Part shown: one piece after another, positions 42,901 to 49,516 of the stretch
Numbering within the stretch: the stretch's first letter is position 1
Layout of the letters: every line of letters starts with the position of its first letter
Assembly (NCBI RefSeq): GCF_963931675.1
Contig: NZ_OZ007039.1
Coordinates: 2,331,806-2,395,805 of the forward strand
Source: an uncultured Alistipes sp.
GTDB lineage: Bacteria > Bacteroidota > Bacteroidia > Bacteroidales > Rikenellaceae
Direction: 5' to 3'
DNA: 64,000 nucleotides
Translations under genes and position numbers: made by a program
Notes under the pieces: generated by a model
What the model was told of the DNA's origin: nothing
Seen by the model: only the letters and a program-made list of their open reading frames with translations
The model's database searches: none

Positions 42901-44191
42901 ATTCGGCCTTGGCGCCGTGGGCATAGGCGTTGAACAGGGCGCCCTGCCGCTGGATGAGTGCCGCCAGGGCTTCGGGCGTCGCGGGGAGATGCTCCACGCG
43001 GTAACCTTCGCCGCGGAGCCGCACGAGCAGGTTGTAGAGCGAAGGCACGACCTCCATACCGGAGGCCGTCAGGACATGCTGCCCGGGGCCCTTGTAGTAA
43101 TAGATTGCTATGCGTTTATCGCTGTTGGGTTTGCGTTGCAGGGCAATATGGCGGTTCACCGTCTCGACGAACCGCTCCAGCCGTTCGGGAATGGCATGAA
43201 CCTGTTGCAGCCCTTCGCCGTCGAGGCGATGCCCGAACAGCACCTGGGACCGGATCGCGCCGTCGATCTCGGGCATCACGACACTCTGCGACAGGAAACC
43301 GCCGTTCATGCCCATCTTGTCGGCCTCCCATTCGTCGACCAGCCGATTGACGTTGAGCGGTGCAAAGAGCGGAATGTTTTGGCGGGTCAGGTACTCCACG
43401 ACGGCATCGCCCAGGCGTCCGTGCGCCATATTGATGACGGCCGACGGACGGATCGAGTCGGCCTGTCCGTTCCGGATTGCGGCCGACAGGTTGCGGAGGG
43501 GATAGACCCTGTTGCCGGTTTGCTCCAACGCCGCGATCAGATCGGTCGGCTCGCCCATCTGTCCCGTCACAATCACCCGCGGAGCATCCGGTTTCAGCAG
43601 GCCGTGCTGCGACAGGAAGGTTTCGTAAGCCTCCACGCTGTCGAAATCCAGCTCTTCCGCCTCGGGATCCGAGGGATCGGCATGGTAGAACTGCTTCAGG
43701 TCGCGCACCACGGGCAGCTCGGGCTCGTCCGTGTCCAGTCGCTTGCCGTCGACCGTGCGGCGCAGGCAGGTGAGCAGGTTGCGGTAGTTCTTCCGACCGC
43801 CGCCGTTCAGGTAGCCCTTGACGGCCGCCAGCGTCGCAGAGTCCGCCGAGACGATCTCGTTGGCAGGATTGGTCGCCATGGTCGTGATAACGGTAAGCCC
43901 CCGGTCGGCTGCATGCTGTAGCGCGGCCCGCTCTTCGGCCGTGATGCGGAGACCCATGCCATTCATCAGCACCACGTCGTAACGCCCCAATCGGCCGAAC
44001 TCTGACGGTTCGACCGAAGCAAGGCGGATTTTCGGATGGTCATTGGCTCGGGCGATCTGGCCGAGCGTTGTGGCCTGGTAATTTACAAAAGCGATGTGCG
44101 TGGCCGAGAACCAGCGATTCCAGACCATAATGCCCGTTACGACGGCAAGCAGGAGCACGCCTGCCCAGATCATTGGTATCTTCTGTTTCAT
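39929..44191 (-). CDS. hmuS: CobN/magnesium-chelatase H-like protein HmuS
   Basis: A 1420-residue member of the cobaltochelatase CobN family. It has an N-terminal membrane anchor ([18 protein letters not shown]), a long CobN-type body ([96 protein letters not shown] in pieces, [16 protein letters not shown]) and a C-terminal membrane helix plus basic tail. There is no cobalamin gene nearby and no ChlD/ChlI partner. In Hmu operons this protein is tied to haem use; reverse chelation (iron release from haem) has been proposed for it. Both membrane anchors fit work at the periplasmic face. Confidence 0.88.
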   Translation of the reverse strand: [1420 protein letters not shown]

Positions 44192-44194
44192 TTT

Positions 44195-46348
44195 TTATTT
44201 GCTCTTGAAAAATTGTTCGATATTCAGCGAAAGGCCCACCGAACAGGTCGTACCGATGGTCGTGGGCGAATTGCTGTAATAGTAGTCGGGCCGGTAGTTG
44301 AAAAGGTTGTCCACAGCCAGTGTCAGATCCATCCCGCGCCACAGATGCTGCGTGAGGCTCAATTTCCAGATCGTATAGCCCGGATAGGTCTGCCGCACGG
44401 TCTGCTCGTAGGAGGTCAGTTCGGTATAGACGTCGCATGTGACGGCAGACAGCCAGCGTCCCGACAGCGACACGTTCAGACCGTAGTTCTTCCACTGCTT
44501 GTCATACGCCAGGCGCGCCGTGGCCGCATGGGGACGGGTCGAGGAGAGGAGGGGCTGTCCCCGCTCGATCATCTCGTGCGTGTAGGCATACGACACGCGC
44601 CACGAGATGCCGCACGCATATCGTCCCGACGCATTGGCCTCGGCTCCGGCCACCTGCAGGGGTGACATGTTCGTGTAGACCTGTCCGGCCAACTCCTGGT
44701 TCCAGACCGTGGTGATGCGGTTGTCCACCAGATTGTAAAATCCCGTTACGGTGAAATTGTGCTGTCCCGCCATGTATTCGGCCGAGAGCGAGAAGTTGTG
44801 GCTCGTCTCGGCTTTCAGTTCCGGATTTCCGTAAATCATGAAGATATTGCCCATGTAGAAGTCCATATACATCTCCTTGAGGGTCGGCGCACGGAATCCT
44901 CCGGCGTAGGAGGCCCGGAGCGAGCAGTTTTCGACCTTGTACATCACGCCGAGCATCGGCGAAAGATGCGAGAGGCTTGCCGCCGAAAAATGGTCGAAGC
45001 GCAGGCCCGCAATGAGGTTGAACCTCCGGTGCGGGTTCCAGTCGAACTGTGCGAAGGCATCGGCCGTATGCTGCGTATGGCTGCCGTTGTCCGTAAACTG
45101 GTAGGACATCAGGTAGTCACGCATGTAGTCGCCGCCGACGGTAAGGATGTGTTTCCCGGAGAAGGTATGGTTGTAGAGCGTGCGCAGGGTGTGCTGCACG
45201 TTGCTGTAGTCGCGCACGTCGCGCGACGTGGGGACCAGATAGTCGCTCTTGTCGTACTGGTCGAAGGCATAGGAGAGTTCCAGATCATCGGACGGCGTAA
45301 TGGCCCAGTTGCCCTTCAATCCACCCGAGAAGCTTCGGTAGCGGTCCCTGATACTCTCCGATGCGTCGCGCTCGCGAAAGAAGTACCCAGCCCGTGCGGT
45401 CAGTTTCAATTCGTCGGAGGCCGTGAATACGAGCCGTTCCTTGACATTGAGCGACGAATTGCCGTAGATGGTGCTGTAATCGCCGACCTCGGCGTTGTTG
45501 GTTCCTTTCGACAAATCGATGGCATCGATCGAGGTATACTGCACGTTGGTCATCGAGTTGAACCGGCCCTGATTGAACCCGACCGAGCCGCCGTAACGTT
45601 GCTCGTTGTGGGCGCCGTAGCGGCCGTTCAGGTTGACCGACCACGGCTCCCGGGATTCACGGCTGATGATGTTCACCACACCTCCGATGGCATTCGACCC
45701 GTAGAGCGACGAAGCGGCCCCCTTGACGATCTCAATGCGCCCGACGTTATCCATGTTCAGACGACTGTAGTCGACATTGTCGAGCGTTTCGCCCGCCAGC
45801 CGCTCACCGTCGACAAGAAACAGTACCGAATTGCCGCCGAATCCCGACATGTTGAGCGACACCTGCTGGTTCATCGAATAGGAGAATTCGATGCCTGGCA
45901 ACTCGCTTTGCAGCAGATCCCCAATATGGGTGGCATCGACCTGTTTGATGTCGGCTTCGGAGATGACACGGGTGACAATCGGAACATCCTTCAACAATTT
46001 CGGGGTGCGTGTGGCCGTCACCACCACCTGATCCATCATCGTGGAGCGCTCTGCGAGCTGGAAATTCAATGTGCCGGACTGAGCGACAACGACCTTTTTG
46101 CTCGCCGATTCGTACCCGACAAACGAGGCATAAAGCGTATACGTATCCTTGCCCGGAAGTGCAATTTCATAACGCCCCTCCGTGTCGGCAACGGCACCGA
46201 GCGACGGCAGTTCCTTTACGGTAACGGCCGCTCCGACGAGCGGTTGCCCCGTAACGTCCGTAACGGTGCCGGATATTTTGTATTGAGCCTGAGTTTGTAG
46301 TGCAAACAGAATCCCGAAAAGGAAGAATACAAGTTGTTTTATCATCAT
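44195..46348 (-). CDS. hmuR: TonB-dependent haem receptor (HmuR-like)
   Basis: A 717-residue outer-membrane receptor. After a signal peptide (LVFFLFGILFALQTQAQ) come a carboxypeptidase-regulatory-like domain (KISGTVTDVTGQPLVGAAVTV), a TonB-box region and plug (DQVVVTATRTPKLLKDVPIVTRVIS, then GAASSLYGSNAIGGVVNIIS), and a 22-strand-type barrel ending in a short tail. Possible haem-related motifs exist in the barrel but I cannot assign ligands. It overlaps hmuY by 4 bp and is 3 bp from hmuS. Role: haem passage across the outer membrane, with HmuY as supplier. Confidence 0.9.
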   Translation of the reverse strand: MMIKQLVFFLFGILFALQTQAQYKISGTVTDVTGQPLVGAAVTVKELPSLGAVADTEGRYEIALPGKDTYTLYASFVGYESASKKVVVAQSGTLNFQLAERSTMMDQVVVTATRTPKLLKDVPIVTRVISEADIKQVDATHIGDLLQSELPGIEFSYSMNQQVSLNMSGFGGNSVLFLVDGERLAGETLDNVDYSRLNMDNVGRIEIVKGAASSLYGSNAIGGVVNIISRESREPWSVNLNGRYGAHNEQRYGGSVGFNQGRFNSMTNVQYTSIDAIDLSKGTNNAEVGDYSTIYGNSSLNVKERLVFTASDELKLTARAGYFFRERDASESIRDRYRSFSGGLKGNWAITPSDDLELSYAFDQYDKSDYLVPTSRDVRDYSNVQHTLRTLYNHTFSGKHILTVGGDYMRDYLMSYQFTDNGSHTQHTADAFAQFDWNPHRRFNLIAGLRFDHFSAASLSHLSPMLGVMYKVENCSLRASYAGGFRAPTLKEMYMDFYMGNIFMIYGNPELKAETSHNFSLSAEYMAGQHNFTVTGFYNLVDNRITTVWNQELAGQVYTNMSPLQVAGAEANASGRYACGISWRVSYAYTHEMIERGQPLLSSTRPHAATARLAYDKQWKNYGLNVSLSGRWLSAVTCDVYTELTSYEQTVRQTYPGYTIWKLSLTQHLWRGMDLTLAVDNLFNYRPDYYYSNSPTTIGTTCSVGLSLNIEQFFKSK

Positions 46349-46998
46349 TCGACGGGATAGAGGTAGTCAATGGTCATATAGCCCTTTATGGCCGCATCGT
46401 TCATGAAGTTCACGAGGCGCAGGGCCGCACAGGTGCCGTCGTTCAGACGGAGCAGGTAGATCTTTCCCGAAAGGGTGTATATGGGCGGCATGGTCGAGGT
46501 ATCGACATCGAGCCACCGCGAAAGGCACGGGTTCCAGTAATCCTCGGCGTAAAGAATCACTCCGTCCATCATCTGCGACATGTCGACCGTAATGCGGTCG
46601 GTGGTCCATTCATCGGTCGTCCACTGCTCTTCGGAAACCGATCCTGGAGCGGGCAGAGCATCGAAAGACCCCGCCTGGCTTTCCCAAACGGTGCCGCCGT
46701 TGGTCTTCGTGTCATAGCGGTGCACGGCAAAATCCCACGTTTCGGGAGCTGCGGCACCCACCGGTGTCGTTGTCACCTGTTTGCCGTGCAAATCGACATA
46801 ATGCCATTCGGTGTAATCCGTGGCATCGATATAGATCCGTCCCGTGCGGGCTCCTTCGTCGACAAGGATAAACCCGTATTCGTTGTCGGTCTCGGACGTG
46901 GGCATGTCATAAATACCCTCGAAGATGCCGTTGCAGGCCGGGAGCGACAACATCAGTGTCGCTCCCGACAGGAACAGCCCAGCCTGTTTGCAGTTCAT
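46345..46998 (-). CDS. hmuY: HmuY-family haem-binding lipoprotein
   Basis: From ATG 46998 (a TTG two codons earlier is less likely), a 217-residue protein. The lipoprotein signal ends SLPAC. The HmuY domain is recognised by YGFILVDEGARTGRIYIDATDYTEWHYVDL in pieces, and the hallmark WDFAVHRYDTKTNGGT. The end has YTLSGKIYLLRLNDGTCAALRLVNF. HmuY proteins bind haem at the cell surface and hand it to HmuR. The two His haem ligands of P. gingivalis HmuY cannot be placed by eye. Met-rich DMSQMM is a possible alternative ligand site. Confidence 0.87.
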   Translation of the reverse strand: MNCKQAGLFLSGATLMLSLPACNGIFEGIYDMPTSETDNEYGFILVDEGARTGRIYIDATDYTEWHYVDLHGKQVTTTPVGAAAPETWDFAVHRYDTKTNGGTVWESQAGSFDALPAPGSVSEEQWTTDEWTTDRITVDMSQMMDGVILYAEDYWNPCLSRWLDVDTSTMPPIYTLSGKIYLLRLNDGTCAALRLVNFMNDAAIKGYMTIDYLYPVE

Positions 46999-47022
46999 GG
47001 CCAATCTCGCTTTTCCGTCGTG

Positions 47023-47850
47023 TTACTCTTCCGTGGCGGGAGCCGTTCCCGGCAGCAGCGTGACGGTCAGTCCGCCCATGACGGCCGGTACGTTGAATGC
47101 GATCGAGAAGTCGTCCTTGGCGGCGTTGGTCCGGCCGCTGAGCGTGAAGTCGTAGTTGCTTGTCGATTCACCCATTCCCATGGCCACGCTGCCGCTGCCC
47201 GTAAAGACGTACTCTTCGCCCTCTTTGGCCGCAGTGGCCGACTCGACGGTAAAGGTCCCCCACGTGGCTGATTCGAAGACGACCTTCAGGGTTCCGTCGC
47301 CGTTGGCCGTCAGCGTCACACTCTCGTTGTCGGTGTAGGTATTCTGGAAGTAGGAGCAGTCGGCATCCGTATAGCCTTCGTACGTGCCGGCCAGCAGCAG
47401 GTCGGCCGGAGCATCACCCGTCTGAAAGGTAAGGGTCATACCGCCCATGACGGCCGGAATCGAGAACTCCATCCGGGCATCGGTCTGTGACTTGATCTCG
47501 GCCGTGAAGGTGCAGTCATAGGCCGAGGTGCTGCCGCCCATTCCCATTTGGGTCTGCCCGCTGCCCGAGAGTGTGCAGAGGTCTCCGCTCACGCTCGCCT
47601 GCGCATCGGTGATGGTGAAGGCACCCCACGTGGCGGATGTAAACGATACGGAGGCGGTACCGTCCGTATTTTCTGTGATTACGACGGTCTCGTCCGCCGA
47701 GATCATGTTCTGGAAATAGCTGCAGCTGGCCAGCGTATAACCGTCGTAACTGCCTGCAAAATCGATCGTTTTCGGACCGTTTTCATCCTTGTCGCACGCC
47801 ATCATAAAGGCTGCGGCGGATAGCATCATAAGTACGGATTGGATTTTCAT
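47023..47850 (-). CDS. Tandem-domain calycin-like lipoprotein, first gene of the haem operon
   Basis: From ATG 47850, a 275-residue protein with a lipoprotein signal ending FMMAC. The rest is two similar domains of about 115 residues. Each starts AGSYDGYT or AGTYEGYT, has CSYFQN, SATWGAFT or SATWGTFT, a Met/Gly-rich MGMGGSTSAYD or MGMGESTSNYD, and ends with IPAVMGGMTLTFQTG or VPAVMGGLTVTLLPG. This fits the calycin-like beta-barrel lipoproteins of Bacteroides. It lies 24 bp before hmuY and behind the operon promoter, so a surface haem/porphyrin-binding role is plausible, by inference only. Confidence 0.75.
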   Translation of the reverse strand: MKIQSVLMMLSAAAFMMACDKDENGPKTIDFAGSYDGYTLASCSYFQNMISADETVVITENTDGTASVSFTSATWGAFTITDAQASVSGDLCTLSGSGQTQMGMGGSTSAYDCTFTAEIKSQTDARMEFSIPAVMGGMTLTFQTGDAPADLLLAGTYEGYTDADCSYFQNTYTDNESVTLTANGDGTLKVVFESATWGTFTVESATAAKEGEEYVFTGSGSVAMGMGESTSNYDFTLSGRTNAAKDDFSIAFNVPAVMGGLTVTLLPGTAPATEE

Positions 47851-47876
47851 ATCATTTGAATTTTTGTTTCCGGATG

Positions 47877-47908
47877 CAAAATTACTCGGGCCGCAGGCCG
47901 TGGGCAAT
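47877..47908 (-). promoter_or_regulatory. Promoter of the haem (hmu) operon
   Basis: ATTG, a 20-nt spacer, TAATTTTG on the minus strand, 26 nt before the first start codon of the operon. It is back to back with the regulator's promoter at 47965-47996. Confidence 0.65.
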
Positions 47909-47964
47909 AACCCGATTTCAGTATTTTGCAGCGACTGGAGGGCTCTTTCTCACTATTTTTGAGT

Positions 47965-47996
47965 ATTGTCTCCATATAAATAGGTGAGTAAATTTG
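47965..47996 (+). promoter_or_regulatory. Promoter of the hemerythrin-LuxR regulator
   Basis: ATTG, a 20-nt spacer, TAAATTTG on the plus strand, 33 nt before the start codon at 48030. The two divergent promoters leave 56 bp between their -33 ends, room for a shared operator. Confidence 0.65.
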
Positions 47997-48029
47997 CAGC
48001 AGCAAGCAAAAGGATTAAAAAGAAGCAGA

Positions 48030-48986
48030 ATGAATAATTTAGCAGGCTATAAACCGACTGCCAGGATGCGTGATCTGGTCAATGACAACAGCGCATTGCT
48101 ATTGGTAATGGGGCGCTTCGGCATATCGCTGGGTTTTGGAGACCAATCGATTAGGGAGGTGTGTCGGGTACACCATGTGGATGAAAACACATTTCTGGAG
48201 GTGGCCAATTTTGTTTCAGACAGAGAGTATCATTACGACTTGGTTTCTCTGCCGTCTCTGATCGGCTATTTGAAACAGGCACACGAATATTTTCTGGATT
48301 TCAACCTGCCCAATATCCGCCGTAAACTGATCGAATCGATCGATTATTCCGGGAGTAATGACATAGCGATGCTTATCGTGAAATTCTACGACGAATATGT
48401 AACAGAGGTTCGCAGACACATGGAGTATGAAAATGAAGTGGTCTTCACCTATGTCGAGCAACTGTCTCAGGGACTTCTGAATCGGAATTATACGATCTCG
48501 GAGTTTGCGGGCAAGCATACACCCATAGGGAATAAGCTCAAGGAGTTGAAAGATATTGTCATCCGTTATTACCCCGAAAGGAACAACTACCTGCTGAATG
48601 CCGTGCTGCTGGATATTATTCTGTGTGAACAGGACCTGACGTCACATTGCATGATTGAAGATAAGCTGTTTGTACCGGCAGTAAGGCATATAGAACTGCA
48701 GATAAAACAAAGCGGACAGGTCGCATATATCGACGAATCGGAAAATGAAACATCCGACAGAGATAAATTAGAGGTGCTCAGCGACAGGGAGAAAGATATT
48801 GTCGTATGCGTGACCAAAGGTATGAACAATAAGGAGATCGCCGATTATCTGTTTCTTTCAGTGCATACGGTGACAACTCATCGCCGCAACATATCCAATA
48901 AATTGCAGATCCATTCTACGGCAGGACTGATTATTTACGCCATAGCAAACAAACTGGTCAATATCGAAGATATACCCCAAAAGTAA
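48030..48986 (+). CDS. RIC/YtfE-type hemerythrin domain fused to LuxR-type HTH, probable haem-operon regulator
   Basis: From ATG 48030, a 318-residue protein. Residues of about 18-65 resemble the ScdA N-terminal domain (GRFGISLGFGDQSIREVC), but the usual Cys-Cys pair is replaced by Leu-Gly. A di-iron hemerythrin-like domain follows, with all six ligand positions of the YtfE/RIC site: His85, His130-x3-Glu134, His163 and His206-x3-Glu210. Residues 247-310 are a LuxR helix-turn-helix (LSDREKDIVVCVTKGMNNKE, IADYLFLSVHTVTTHRRNIS). It diverges from the haem operon with facing promoters. Likely a DNA-binding sensor of oxygen, nitric oxide or iron status; the signal is inferred. Confidence 0.85.
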   Translation: MNNLAGYKPTARMRDLVNDNSALLLVMGRFGISLGFGDQSIREVCRVHHVDENTFLEVANFVSDREYHYDLVSLPSLIGYLKQAHEYFLDFNLPNIRRKLIESIDYSGSNDIAMLIVKFYDEYVTEVRRHMEYENEVVFTYVEQLSQGLLNRNYTISEFAGKHTPIGNKLKELKDIVIRYYPERNNYLLNAVLLDIILCEQDLTSHCMIEDKLFVPAVRHIELQIKQSGQVAYIDESENETSDRDKLEVLSDREKDIVVCVTKGMNNKEIADYLFLSVHTVTTHRRNISNKLQIHSTAGLIIYAIANKLVNIEDIPQK

Positions 48987-49028
48987 TGACGGCGGCATAG
49001 AGTTTCTATCACCAATCTTTCGGTTTAA

Positions 49029-49295
49029 TTCTACGGTTGTACCGGCTTGACTGGATGTTTGGTTCTTCCGGAAAGTTTAACAACTATTGAAAAGACTGCA
49101 TTTTACCGTTGTTCCGGTTTTACCGATATTTATTGCAAACCAACCACTCCACCACAGAGTGCAGTGGCATTTGAAAGTTGTTATAATGTTACATTGCATG
49201 TTCCTGTCGGGAGTGCAGAGACCTGTTCCACTGCCAGAGAATGGCGTTATTTTAAGAAAATTGTCGAGACTGATTTTTCGGAGTTGAATCTTTGA
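49029..49295 (+). pseudogene. Truncated BspA-like leucine-rich repeat gene (3' end)
   Basis: The frame is open from just after a TAA at 49026-49028 and reads FYGCTGLTGCLVLPESLTTI, then EKTAFYRCSGFTDIYCK, both typical of TpLRR/BspA repeats with their ALP-like end PTTPP and AFESCYNVTLHVPVG. There is no plausible start codon or signal peptide; the 5' repeats are missing. A/T content is higher than in flanking genes. It is probably a decayed remnant, in the spacer after the hemerythrin-LuxR gene. Confidence 0.65.
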
Positions 49296-49341
49296 GCGGG
49301 GCATAGCGTTCGGGCGTACTGAACGGCCCGGCAGGCAACAG

Positions 49342-49374
49342 CAACGGGGGAACCGGATTCCGGTTCCCCCGTTG
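49342..49374. terminator. Perfect 15-bp inverted repeat
   Basis: Arms 49342-49356 and 49360-49374 pair fully around a 3-nt loop (CAACGGGGGAACCGG). No long T-run follows. It may terminate rightward transcription of the LRR remnant. Confidence 0.5.
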
Positions 49375-49427
49375 TCATATTCTTAACTCGGTGAGGCGCT
49401 CTTTCGATGCGAAGCCGCTCTTCACCG

Positions 49428-49515
49428 CTCTTCTCTTCTCTTCTCTTCTCTTCTCTTCTCTCTCCTCTCTCCTCTCTCCTCTCTCCTCTCTCTCTCTCTC
49501 GCCCCCCCCCTCCTC
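49428..49515. repeat. Polypyrimidine simple-sequence tract
   Basis: An uninterrupted pyrimidine run of 73 nt: six TTCTC units (49431-49460), four TCTCCTC units (49461-49488), six TC units (49489-49500). It is then broken by one G and continued by nine C and TCCTC. It ends 2 bp before the 3' end of the acyl-CoA synthetase gene. Such tracts can form triplex DNA and vary in length. Confidence 0.9.
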
Positions 49516-49516
49516 G

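Noticed and set aside
39929..44191. CobN-like gene as part of cobalamin biosynthesis
   Set aside because: No other cob/cbi gene or ChlI/ChlD partner is near. The HmuY/HmuR/ExbB/DUF2149 context fits haem use.
49428..49515. The pyrimidine tract as a CRISPR array
   Set aside because: Units are 2-7 bp with no unique spacers; it is a simple-sequence repeat.
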